The translations under genes and the position numbers were made by a program. A model generated the notes under the pieces. It saw only the letters and a program-made list of their open reading frames with translations. It made no database searches and was not told where the DNA came from. This document shows, piece after piece, positions 20,850 to 31,636 of a stretch of 64,000 bases of DNA; position 1 is the stretch's first letter, and each line of letters begins with the position of its first letter. Source of the stretch: Neckera pumila. Lineage: Eukaryota; Streptophyta; Bryopsida; Hypnales; Neckeraceae. The stretch spans positions 21,778,065 to 21,842,064 of the forward strand of contig OZ018416.1 in NCBI GenBank assembly GCA_963969595.1, in the 5' to 3' direction.

Positions 20850-22993
20850 ATGGCGCAGACCCTCTCACACACCGCCGAGCTCCAGGCCTCCGCTGACGAG
20901 CTTTGGGAGTCGTGCAAGCATGTCGACCGCATTTTCTGTGACCTGTTGCCTGAGTATTTCGTCAAGTCCGAGTATCTGCAGGGACACGGCGAGCCGGGCA
21001 GCATCCGCTTGGTCACCACGGGACCAGGTACGTGCACTTCAAGTTAAGCAAATTAAGGTGCAGCCAGATCGACAGCCAGTTCCATATCATAAGGAGCGAC
21101 AATTTGGCAAATGCCTTTATTTCGTCTGAGTTGGATCGAGCTACGTACGAACTGTAGTTAACAATTATATATATATGCAATGTAGCTCTTTACTTTCGAG
21201 TGACTATCTTTTCATAATTTCGCATTCTGGATGCAAATTAGTGCGTTCGTCTGATCTCATGTGTTCTAAGTTCTAATTCTTCCAATTCGTTTCTTTTCAC
21301 TTGGAGAGCTAACTGGAGTTGCTTTCTAGGAATGCAATCTAGCTCTTAATTCTCGATCATTTTAATTTTCATGAAATATATGTGATTCTGGATGCAAATT
21401 TGTGCGTTGGTCTTCAGGATCTCATATGTTTGCTGCATGATCTACATTTTCGGTTTTGGCTTCGTATATGTCCATGTGCAGCGATTAAGCATGCGCGTTT
21501 CCTAAAGGAGCGCATGGACAAGTTCGACGACGCCACCAAGACGTTGGGCTACACCGTGCTGGAGGGCGACTCGCGCTACAGCGCCTTCAGCGCCGAGATC
21601 CAGTTCGTGGCGAAGGACGCCGCCGTGACGGAGGCCACCTGGACGGCGACGTTCGTGCCGGTGGGCGATATGGGTCCTCCGGAGCACATCAAGGCGGTGG
21701 CGGAGATGGTGTTCGCGACCTTGGAGAAGGCGGTGCACATGAAGAAGACGTTCACGCACACGGAGACGCTGGATGTGTCCCCGGACGCGCTCTGGAATGC
21801 GTGCAAGCACGTGGACGAGATTCTGGTGGAGCAGTTGCCGCAGCACTTCGAGTCGTCCACCATGGTCGAGGGTCACAGAGGGCCGGGCAGCGTGCGCATC
21901 GTCAAGTTCGGACCTGGTACACCAAGCTTTTGGCATGGCATTTCACATTGCTTTCGCTTGACTAGCTTCACATGGCTGTTTTTCACATTGCTTTTGCTGG
22001 TCACGTACATTTCACAAGGCTACCGTTTCCCATGGCATTTCCCATTGCTTCTGCTTGATTTTCCATGGCTTAATTACAGTTATATGGCTTTTGCTTGATT
22101 TCTCAGTGCTGCTGTAATTTGCTTGGTTTCTCATTACGTTTGGCATCAATGTGTCATGTGCACGGTTTGCTTCAGACCTGGTAACCCAGAAATTTAGCAA
22201 GCTTTTCGCATGGCATTTCACATGATTGCTTGTGCTGGACTAGCTTCACATGGCTGGCTTTTACAGTATACTGTATTAATTACATTGCTTTTTTCACATT
22301 GCTTTCGCTTGATGTATCTCGATCACAAGGCTAGCTAGCATTTCACATGGCTTTTGCTTGATTGAATTTCTCATACTTCTCACATTGCTCTTGCTTGATT
22401 TCTTATGACGTCTCACATGGCTTTATTTAGCTCGATTTTCCACTGCTGTTGGAATTCCTTGGTTTGTCGTGTGCTTGGTTTGCAGCGGTTTACATCCAAG
22501 CTTTTGGCCTGGCATTTCGCATTGCTCGTGCTCGACCGCTCGTACATGACTGTCTTTTCACATTGCGATTGATTGATATATTTCACAAGGCTAGAGTTTC
22601 ACATTCACATGTCTTTTGCATAAATTCTCACTGCTAGCTGCTGTTATAAATTAATTTGCTTGGGTTCTCATTGCATTTTGCATCGACGTGTCGTGTGCCT
22701 GGTTTCCAGCTGTCCAGTTCGCGGAGAGCGTGACGGAGCGCATAGACTTCATCGATGCGGAGGAGAAGCGGATGGGGTACACGGTGCTGAAGGGCGACCC
22801 GCGCTACAAGCACTTCGCCGCCACCATGCACTTCAGCGCCGGCCCCAGCGCCGGCAGCACCAGCGCCGTGTGGGTGGCCACATACGTGCCGGATGGCGAC
22901 ATGGGTCCTCCGGAGCACGTCCGCGACGTGGTGATGAGCGTGTGGAAGACTTTGGCCGCGGCCGCCAAGGCCAACCCCGAGCGCTATGCTTGA
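20850..22993 (+). CDS. Two-domain Bet v 1/major latex protein-like (START-fold) protein
   Basis: Three exons (20850-21027, 21482-21916, 22710-22993) with GT-AG borders encode 298 residues. It contains two Bet v 1-type domains about 145 residues apart. Each has the KHVD helix region (K23-D26, K168-D171), the glycine-rich loop GHGEPGS (46-52) or GHRGPGS (190-196), a GYTVLEGD/GYTVLKGD strand, and GDMGPPEH before the long C-terminal helix. Bet v 1/MLP proteins bind small hydrophobic ligands in the cytosol; specificity cannot be read here. Both introns are phase 1 and split the same codon (Ala60, Ala205) after GP in each domain, so the gene arose by tandem duplication of a two-exon unit with loss of the gene boundary. 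Bet v 1 family members are normally single-domain of about 150-160 residues. Coding exons are GC-rich versus AT-rich surroundings. Confidence 0.9.
21917..22709 (+). repeat. Repeat-filled intron 2 of the Bet v 1 gene
   Basis: Three degenerate units of roughly 270-300 bp start near 21910, 22174 and 22480. Each begins with a GGTA/GCGGT-like start and 'aagcttttggcatggcattt', then 'cacattgctttcgcttga' and 'gctagcttcacatggct'. Each unit start resembles an exon-intron border (CCTGGTACACC, CCTGGTAACCC), so duplication probably included the splice site. No extra coding exon fits the reading frame. Confidence 0.55.
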
Positions 22994-24031
22994 TTATCTT
23001 CAGTCACATATTCGTTAGCTAGCAAGCTTACTCGGATTATAACCATAGTTATGGCAGTACGTGGTGCGCGTGGGATAAGTGATGAGCTCACCTGCTGTTA
23101 GTAGCTGTCATTGATCTGGAGTGCCAGCTTGCTAGCAGGGGATTATTGGGGACTTTGGGGTATGAGTCTTGGTTCGAATTCCAATTCAAGGGTTGGATTT
23201 CGGATCTGTGCACTTCTGGTGATTGAAAGGCAATGGAGTCAGATTTTGGGGGGATTTACTGTAATTGTGTACTTCCTGTGTTGATCGAGTGATTCAAATC
23301 AACATGTTCTATCATATATTTCTGATTCTCTCGTTTTCGTTACGTTGATCGATATATCGTGCCCTGTATGTTCTTTCAATTGCCAAAATTTCCAATTCTG
23401 TCCCTGTCTCAATTGCCAAATTTTCAACATATATGAAACATTGGACGTTTTCTCAAGCCAGCAATGCCAGCAAATGATGCTTCTTGACGAAGAAAACTCC
23501 TGCAGACGTACACGAAGTGGTGCTCAGTATACTCTGAGCTGAAAAAAGGATCGAAGGTTTAAGCTTTAGCACTCCGTTCGTGAGTCTTGTTGATTGGTAA
23601 TTTGAGTTTGGCCGAAGGTCTGTCTCTGCAGGTGAACGTGATATTTAGTCCCTGAAATTCTCTTCATGAATCATTCATTAGTTACACTTGAAAGTGTGTG
23701 GTGATTATATGGCCAGTTTCATTAAATAGCGGTTAATATTCTGTGTGCCATTGTCCATTTCCAATTCCATTAAAATCGCGTCATTTAGAAGTGACATCTA
23801 TGATTGATATAGATTACAAACATCTAGGTTGGATATAGATTTCAGAAATCTAGGATTGCTATAGATTTCAAAGATCTAGGGCCTCGATAGATTTTTGGTC
23901 ACACGGTCTAAATTGCCATTTTAATGAAATTGGCCATTTATAGATTAGGGCAATGGTCATTCAACTATTAAGTGCATTTTTTTGGAGGGGAGTTGAGATG
24001 TATAGTACAGGTATTGCAATATTTCACAAAC
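22994..24031. other. 3' flank of the Bet v 1 gene and intergenic DNA
   Basis: The 3' UTR presumably ends within the first few hundred bases; no strong AATAAA signal was seen. A four-unit 26-bp tandem repeat (ATTGATATAGATT...ATCTAGG) lies at 23803-23896. No other gene was found. Confidence 0.45.
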
Positions 24032-24224
24032 CATTAGAAGAAATTTGGACCCTGCAGAGGGCCATTTGACTTTTGGCGGATGTGCAATTATAGGGAAATT
24101 TTTTAATTTAATTTTTTAATTTTAATTTTAATTTTTTTGTAATCAAAAATCCGACGGGGCATACACATTGACTACTCACCTTATAGATTTTTGCTGCTTT
24201 TTGGGCTGATTTCTTCTCTTAATG
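24032..24224 (+). mobile_element. CATTA-family MITE
   Basis: Left end CATTAGAAGAAATTTGGACC and right end the complement of CTGATTTCTTCTCTTAATG. The A/T-homopolymer centre and 'aatccgacggggcatacaca...tgactactcaccttatag' match the neighbour at 25048. No ORF. Confidence 0.55.
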
Positions 24225-25047
24225 TACATTATTATAAATGCGTGGAGGCCCTCCCGTGGGCCGTGTGGTACTAGTCCTAGAAAATGAATGAAAGATGGTG
24301 TATGGTGAACAAAAAATGTCGCATTTGAGTATATATAGCATAAACCAGCTTTATTGGGCTAACATTTAGCTTGCCACTCTATTTTTGGCAATGTGTACTA
24401 GTAGTATACATTTCAAATATTATAATGTACAAAGGTACTATGCTACTACAAAATGGTTAAAAGGTGGCACAACTGCATATTTATTCACATGGTAAAAATA
24501 TAGAGCCTTTCTCACGGCCATATTACACCTTAAAGGAAACATATGTCAACCACTCAACCAATGTCATTGCTTGGATAAACTCCCTTCTATATAACAAATT
24601 GATACATAGGAAATTAGAAACCGTATAAAATATTCAATGCAATGTGTCTGAATTTTCCTTTACATTGCTAACACCAAACATTTCTATTATAGTAAACTAG
24701 CGCATCATAAGCAAATTGATTAGTTTGCCCTCATAGCATTGATGATTTTTTTTAAAAAATTCTTCTACATAACCGTATACATAAAATGGCAAGAGCTTTT
24801 GAAATTATATTTTTTTTAGTAAAGTATGAATTGATTATGAATTATTGAAGTATATGTTCAATTAGCCCAAAAGAGTCTCTAGAAGACCCCAAAACAATAA
24901 CGGATTTAGGTGGTGCTAAGGTGCCACTCTACTAAGGTGGTCTTCTAGGGACTCTTTTGACCTTGTAACTACACCTTTCACCTTTGCCACCTTGTGACCA
25001 CCTTGCGACTACAACCCTTCATCTAATGTAGTCACAAGATGCCAAAG
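24225..25047. other. Intergenic DNA with one inverted repeat
   Basis: AT-rich DNA without a gene. An inverted repeat at 24869-24958 has 20-bp arms (AAAAGAGTCTCTAGAAGACC, 19 of 20 paired) around a ~50-bp spacer rich in 'aaggtgg/ccacctt' motifs; it could be a small MITE or hairpin. Confidence 0.4.
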
Positions 25048-25261
25048 CATTACAAAAAATATGGGCCTTGTGGAGGGATGTTAGGATTTCGGCAAATGTA
25101 CAAATACAATGAATTTTTTAATTTAATTTTTTCAAAAAATAATATATATATTTTTTAAATATTAAAAAAATATTTTTATTCGAAAATCCGACCGGGCACA
25201 TTGGTTGACAGCTCACCTTATAGGTTCCCTAACAACTTTTTGGGCTAATATTTCCTCTTTA
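25048..25261 (+). mobile_element. CATTA-family MITE next to a TTAA-bounded element
   Basis: Begins CATTACAAAAAATATGGGCC, the same end as the MITE at 29164-29408, and contains 'aaaatccgaccgggcacattggttgacagctcacc' related to 24160-24180. The right end (about 25261) directly abuts the inverted copy F of the TTAA-bounded family. Confidence 0.5.
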
Positions 25262-26113
25262 CCCTTCAAATTCCTTGACTATATTCTCACCAAAAATGTT
25301 CCAAAAGTGCCAAATCTAGTACAAGTACCAAATTTTTGAAAATATCACTTTTGGACACATGTAACCATAGGATCTTTTAGTACTCTAGTTTGAGAATTGG
25401 AAAAAATTTCAGAAATTTCCGCCATATAGATTGCAAGATATTAGTGTTTGAAGTGGTAAAAATTCTTTTTTGGGCCCTGCAAATAAAATGGGCAGTTGCA
25501 CTTCACAAGGTCAGATCATTATAAAAAAAGTTTCCAAAATGGTTGCGCTTCTCTAAATTTATTCTTCAGGGCAAGATGGCTGCATGCTTGAAAATTTTCA
25601 AGTCATTTTGAACTGTACAACATATAGGAAAGAATAGTAATTAGAAAGAAGTAAATTGTTGAGAATTTCCCAATGGTTGTAATCCATCCCAAAGGTTGTA
25701 ATGTTTTCATAAACAATCTGCTCCTATGATTTTATTTTTTTCAAAAAAATTGAAAATTTAATAAAATAAACAACTTCAAAGTTTATTTTAGAGTAGAAAT
25801 TTTGATCAAAATGGAATGATTCAAAGCTTTTCAGGTATATGTAAATCTAATAAACCAATTTCAAATTTTTATTTTTGAAAAAAATTATTTTTTTTGATAT
25901 GCTCGGATTGCCCGAGTTGAAATACAAACTACATATCATGCAATAACTTTTGACTCATATTTTCAAATGTCATGAAATTTTGTGCATATGAACGATATTC
26001 CTTGTCCCCACCTTCTATTATAATTTCAGTCCAAAATATGCAAATCTCTAGTCACACGTACTTGCCCAATATTTCTATGTTGCGAAAAAAAACACATGTT
26101 GGTCCTTTTGGAG
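25262..26113 (-). mobile_element. TTAA-bounded element, inverted copy F
   Basis: Inverse of copies B and C over its entire length, ending TTGGTCCTTTTGGAG before TTAA (26114-26117). The opposite end (CCCTTCAAATTCC) is degenerate. No ORF. Confidence 0.65.
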
Positions 26114-28745
26114 TTAACTCTAGAAAGCCCAAGGCCGTTTTGGGTTCAAAAACATCATTGCTTTTGAAGTGATATAGATCTAAATGACACTAAGCTATAG
26201 AGATCTTAATCGTGCAATCTTGTAGTGTACATGTTGTTAATGATGTGTATCAAATTTGAAGTCATTTGACCTCATAGATGTGAGATTATAATGTTTTAGT
26301 GTTGAAAAAGAATGCTGAAATTTTCCTAAAAACACATTTAGAGGCAAAATTTGATTTCTAAACCTAATCAAATGAAAAAACTTTAAACTACAAAGTGATT
26401 CAAAACCAGCATACAAACACATTGGTATTAAAAAAATATCATTCATTGACTCAATGTATTGCAAAATGGCTTGCAAATGTCAAAAAATAGGCAAGAAAAG
26501 TTGCAAAAAACACATCTAGGACTGAACCTCCTTCAACTAAAATGCTTTTTAGTAATTCATTACTTTTTGGATTGATGTGAAATTTTATCCACACAAACTA
26601 AATTAGTATGTGCAACTTTTCCAAGTTTTTTTTATTGAAAACGAACACTGTACAAAGAAGATACAAGCCACCGAAGTTCATTGTAGTCCATAAATGGCGG
26701 GATTTTGAATTCAAATTGCTCCCAAACATTCAAAACAACTTGGATTGACATGAAAATTTTACCATTAGACTTCAAGGGAAATATAATCCAACAAATTTTA
26801 TTGAAATCAAATATTGGTTGAAGGAGATACAAACCCCCAAAGTTGCAACCATGAAGTGCAGCTTGGTGAATCAAATTGAACCTGTGAACTTCGATTGGCT
26901 TTCAGAAAATCATTACCTCTTGGATTGATCTGAAAAATTTACCACACAAACTAGAAGAAAAGGCGCAAATTTTCCAACAAGTTTTATTGAATTTGGACAT
27001 GGGTTGCAGAAGTTACAATACTTTGAATTGAACTTAAAACTATGTGAGGACACTTTTTGTCCTCTTGGGCGGTCTAGGGTTAATGCACATTTTCATGCAT
27101 CCTAATAGCCCTCTTGTGGCCTGAAATTTTCTATAATGGTAGAAGCAAAAATGGCTTATACTAAATGTTGCATTTTGGAAAAATCACAGCTTAATATTGC
27201 CACTACTACAAGTACTAACTTCATTATATTAGGAAAAATCTCAATTCCTCATTTAGGTTGTTTATTTATAGCACCAACTCTAGATCGATACATTTGGATT
27301 GATAGTGAATACTAGGTACATGACTTCAATATATTAGGGAGTATTTTTTGGGAACAAAGACTGAGAGTTTCAAAAAAAATAAACTTGTTTTCATTTGAAA
27401 TTACAAAATAAATAGAGAGCTTGTAGAAGTACAAATTATAAAATTGGATATTTTGAGAAACAATGAAGTGATCACCTCTTAATTTTTAGAAGAAGAAAAA
27501 ATGAAAAAACTATCAAGAATATTTAAAAAGTTGGTGTACGAGAGGGCCTCTTAGCAGATGTCTATAGAGCAATGAAATTTTTATCATTAGAAATCCTTAT
27601 AAAAAAGATGAAATAAAAGATAATGTACAAATCCTCAAAAAATGGATCCTAAATTACTTGTTATGGATCAATATAGTGTTCAAAACCTCTTGAATAAAAA
27701 GTGTGAAAAATTAGGAGAATATAGAAAAAATAGTATTTTTTAATAATTAATTTTGAAAATTAAAGAATTTATTCTCAATCTCTAGCACCTCCAATAAATT
27801 TTTTGATATTGATGAGCCAAAATCCTCAAAGTTATGGTCACTTTTGTGTTTGTTGTGCAATGTGTGACATCCCAAAAGTACAAGTGTTTTTGCTTGGATG
27901 CTACTATTTTTCAAAAAATGGACTCATTATGAATGCCTAAAAAGTTGCTTTTGTAATGGATTTACACTAATCATATGGAAGTTTTTATGTTACAATTACT
28001 AATTAGTCTATTGTTGTCACCTAGGACATTAATATATTGTGGCTATGTAGCCACTTACTCAACATAATATAGCCCATATTTCATTTGTAGAATTTTTTTT
28101 GTCTGTCATGAGTTGATGCAAAACTTTGATGGATTATTTTCTAGATTTATGGAAATAATGGAATGGATCTTGCATTATCTGAGATGGTTTACCTTAGTTT
28201 CCTTAAGAGATTTATAGTGCAATGGAAAAAAATTAACTCAAATACAACAATAAAAGGTTCTAAACAATGAAGAGTTTTTTGGGATACTTTTCAATTTTTG
28301 TATTTTTTTCAAATAAAGAATCATTTCCTTGGCTTTAGTTCCTTATGGTTGTATAGAACTAAAGATGAGAGGATTGATGCAAGAAAGTTGTTTAAATAAG
28401 AAAAGTATAACTTGTTGTATTTGGAAATCCACTTCACACCGATTTCTTCCTCTTGGCACCTACAAAAAACATTGTCTGAGGATATTATTTTTATTTCAAT
28501 CAGTAGTTGAGAGCAAAAATTATGACATACTTTACATAAAATAGAATTGGCTGGGAAACAAAAAATTCTACAAAAAACTTGAAATAATTTTCTTTTATCT
28601 TGAATGCTTTTTGAGAAAATAACGTATTGGATTGTTTCTAAACTCAATTTTTAAATTTTTCAAAAAACCTCCACATCTTTTTGTATGCTAATTACACAGT
28701 TCCACCATTGAAATTAGTGTATTTCAATTTCATCTTAGAGCTAGT
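26114..28745. other. Intergenic DNA with a degenerate 160-190 bp repeat
   Basis: No gene. Three diverged units at about 26565-26680, 26735-26845 and 26925-27030 share 'ttggattgatntgaaa', 'taccacacaaacta', 'ttttattgaa' and 'gnagatacaa', with spacings of about 163 and 190 bp. They look like remains of a tandem array. The rest is plain AT-rich DNA. Confidence 0.45.
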
Positions 28746-29163
28746 AAGGATTGTTGCAAGAAACATTTGTCATTGTATTTCAAAACGGCAACCTATTTCA
28801 ATGAATACTATGACTTTTAGAAATGACTTTTTTTAAATGAAACAAAATATGGATCATTTGTATAGCATTCAAAATAATATATTTGTAAAAATTAAAGCCT
28901 AGAAACATTGATCTCTTAAAATTATGCACAAAAAAAGAGTAATAAAAAATGCCAAGAAAATGGATATTTTGATGTATGATTTTTAGAAAATAATAAAATA
29001 GTTAAAATTGATGAAATAAAAATTGGCCCTTTTTTCTAATTTGAAGGAGAGATTTTAATTCAACCATTTTCAATCATTTTCATCTTTGGAAAAATAAATT
29101 GTGCACTTATACTTGTGCAAAAGTAGTGGACTTTGAGCACATGTGAAAGGTGGATGCTTTACT

Positions 29164-29408
29164 CATGAAAAAAAATATGAGGCCTCAACAAGGCCGCTAA
29201 GCCTGGACCCCCTATGGTGATATTATGGAAAAAAGAAAAAAGAAAAAAAATTGAAAATGTGACGTGGTCACATTTCAACCACGACAGCGCTATGTCAGTG
29301 CCACGTCATATTTTTAATTTTTTTAATTTTTTTTTCCGTAATTGCACTTCGCGGGTGCCGAAAATCACGCACTTGCAGCCTTGTTGAGGCCTCATATTTT
29401 TTGTAATG
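29164..29408 (+). mobile_element. CATTA-family MITE with 30-bp TIRs, nested
   Basis: The ends read CATGAAAAAAAATATGAGGC and the complement of GCCTCATATTTTTTGTAATG, continuing as paired 'ctcaacaaggc'. The interior has a GTGACGTGG...CCACGAC hairpin and a second TGCCACGTCA. It interrupts copy 2 of the preceding family, so it inserted later. Confidence 0.7.
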
Positions 29409-29616
29409 ATTTAAAAAAAATCTCTTTGCAAAGACTTGTATAATTTTAGTAGAATTCCTCGGATCCAAATTTTAACCTTCAAATTTGCATTTCTTGGTCG
29501 AAAATAATACTACCTCCCAATGACAATTTAAATTGATATCCAATTGGAGATTGTTTAATAATAGTAAATTATTAAAAAATAAAAAAATAAAAAATAAAAG
29601 AATAAAAAATAAAAAG

Positions 29617-29626
<10 letters not shown>

Positions 29627-29693
<67 letters not shown>
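29627..29693. repeat. (AT)n microsatellite
   Basis: About 33 uninterrupted AT dinucleotides, flanked on the left by A-rich 'aaaaataaaa' repeats. It produces a spurious 75-residue ORF rich in Ile-Tyr. Confidence 0.95.
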
Positions 29694-29696
<3 letters not shown>

Positions 29697-29822
29697 CATT
29701 GTTTACAAAACTACAGGTACCTTCTTTCAAACTTAATATAAATTGACAAAGTTATGAACAAAAATCTCATATTTGAAGGCCAAGGGTCAAAAAAAGGACA
29801 AGTGTTTCTTGCAATCTCCTTT

Positions 29823-30334
29823 AATGATACAATCTTTCTTTAATTCCTAAAGGTCCAAAAAATGAGATTGTTTTTAATTTTGTCATTATTAGTCCAAATA
29901 AAATGAATTAAAGCTTCAAATGTAGAAAAAAACATAATCTTTCAAAAAAAAAAAAATTTAAAATTTAAAATTTTTTGTGTTTATATGGTTTTGCTTGACA
30001 AATTGCTTTTAAGACTTCAAATGACATAACTTTTGCTCCTAGGCATCGATTGGAAAATGATTTATATTTTTAAAAAGCTAATGTGATTTCCTATCTTTTA
30101 AAAAGATTTTAAAAAATCAGATCAAAATTTGAGGTCACATGAGCATGTCTGAAATCCCTAGTGTCCCTTGCGGGGACTTTAGGCCTTTAGGGATCAAATG
30201 ATACAATCAATCTTGTACCTATTTCTACTTAACAATTTCAAAAAGAATGAAATTCAGGTATTTATTTTGAAATTTTTATTCTAGACTTCCAACTCAAATT
30301 TTCAATACAATTTTAGAAAAATCATTTTTCTTAA
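29823..30334. other. Intergenic DNA with TTAA-family remnants
   Basis: A possible short, internally deleted relative of the TTAA-bounded family lies between TTAATTCCTAAAGGTCC (29850) and CCTTTAGGGATCAAATG (about 30190). No gene. Confidence 0.35.
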
Positions 30335-31632
30335 CCCCTAAAGTCCCAAGGCATTTTCTAGGATTTTCTACCTCAAAAAACACTGAAAACTGCCATTTCT
30401 AATGCATTGATCAAAAAATCGTACAAGATTAATTTTTTTCAAAATCTAACCGTAGGATCTTAAACTGAACTTATATGAGATAATGTTGTAAAATTTTTGT
30501 GAAATTTGACCGTACAGATTGAAAGAAAATTGCATTCAAAGCTACAAGTTTTATTTTTTGGGGCCTTGCCCGAAAGTTTCAGATGGCTTTGACCAACTCT
30601 TGTGGAAATTTCTACATTATAGACTTCAGTTTTTATTTTTTTCTATATTCAATATTGTGTTAGGCATATTCCCACCAATTTTCAAGTCAATCCAAGATAT
30701 AGAGCACATCTAAAAAAATCTTGCAGTGCACCTATGTCCCAAGATTTGACAATACACTATCCAAAGTTTGCATACATTTTCCCAGCACCTAGTTCAAAAA
30801 CCCACTAATCGGAACGGTGGATTGAAGTAGATAATCATACTTGACAAGCCAACTAAAAAACTACTGAAAAATTCGAAACTCTCTAGTTTCTATGTCAATT
30901 TCTAATGCAAAATGAGCTCTGAGACATGGGGCAGCTCTTGAATCATGGGTTTCCATTGGTCCTGGGATTGTCATTCCCAATTAGTTTTCTTGTTCTCTAA
31001 GTTCTTTTGCCGTTCCCCAGGTCCCATTGTGTTCTCCAAGCTACCCATCCCCCCTGCAAGGCTGCCGCTACCAAAGTCGCACATTACTCTGCGGTTAAAA
31101 TTTTTTTTTTTTTTTTATTTATTTATTTTCATTAAAAAAGAACAGTGGCTATCTGTGGTTACATTTTAATCTCTAATGATCTCTGATTTTGACCCCCCAC
31201 CGTCCCCTTGTTTCCCCCAACCAGTCCGCTTGTTCCCCCGGTCCTTCCCCTTGTTCCCTCCGCCCTTCCCCTTGTTTTCCTACCTCACCGCCATCAACTT
31301 ACAAACTCTGTCACCCAACCCTGCCGATCCAATCTGTAAGACCCTCTTTAACCCGCTGCCCCTGTCTTTTCTAGCAGCGTGGCCCGGAACTTAAAGTTTG
31401 GGAAGTCAATGGAATAAACCCTGTCCAAGCTCCCCCTACTCCCCCATTTTCACTAAAAAGGAACATAACTTTTGCAATAAAAGTCCGATTCACATAAAAA
31501 ATTTATGTGCTTGAAGCTCTTGAAAAAATGCATGTGTGGTAAAAGTTTCAAAAATATTCAGTACAAATTGAGACTAAACGAGCCTACCCAAAATCAATTT
31601 TGTCCTCCGTAGGGACAATGGGACTTTAGGGG
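30335..31632 (-). mobile_element. TTAA-bounded element, subfamily 2, inverted, with inserted GC-rich segment
   Basis: TTAA (30331-30334) is followed by CCCCTAAAGTCCCAAGGC and the other end is GGGACTTTAGGGG before TTAA (31633-31636). The left part and the last 150 bp are the inverse of copy D (19454-20391). The excess length comes from 30930-31450, which contains a pyrimidine-rich segment (31190-31290, many 'ccttgttccc' units) and a T-run, probably a separate insertion. No ORF with support. Confidence 0.55.
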
Positions 31633-31636
31633 TTAA

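Larger units (their letters stand above)
28746..29822 (-). mobile_element. DNA transposon of the TTGCAAGAAACACTTG family, copy 2, with nested insertion
   Basis: Ends GGATTGTTGCAAGAAACATT (left) and the complement of GACAAGTGTTTCTTGCAATC (right). The interior, read on the minus strand, follows copy 1 (345-1112). It is lengthened by a nested MITE (29164-29408) and by an (AT)n microsatellite at 29627-29693. No ORF. Confidence 0.6.

Noticed and set aside
21502..21936. 144-codon minus-strand ORF opposite Bet v 1 exon 2
   Set aside because: It is the antisense shadow of a GC-rich exon, rich in His/Arg/Leu without a domain.
22449..22637. Possible extra exon within intron 2 of the Bet v 1 gene
   Set aside because: It belongs to the intron repeat, and inserting it would break the reading frame that joins exon 2 to exon 3 cleanly.
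23165..23195. GGTTCGAATTCC resembling a tRNA T arm
   Set aside because: No acceptor stem, D arm or anticodon arm can be formed around it.
29472..29699. 75-codon Ile-Tyr-rich minus-strand ORF
   Set aside because: Translation of the AT dinucleotide repeat.
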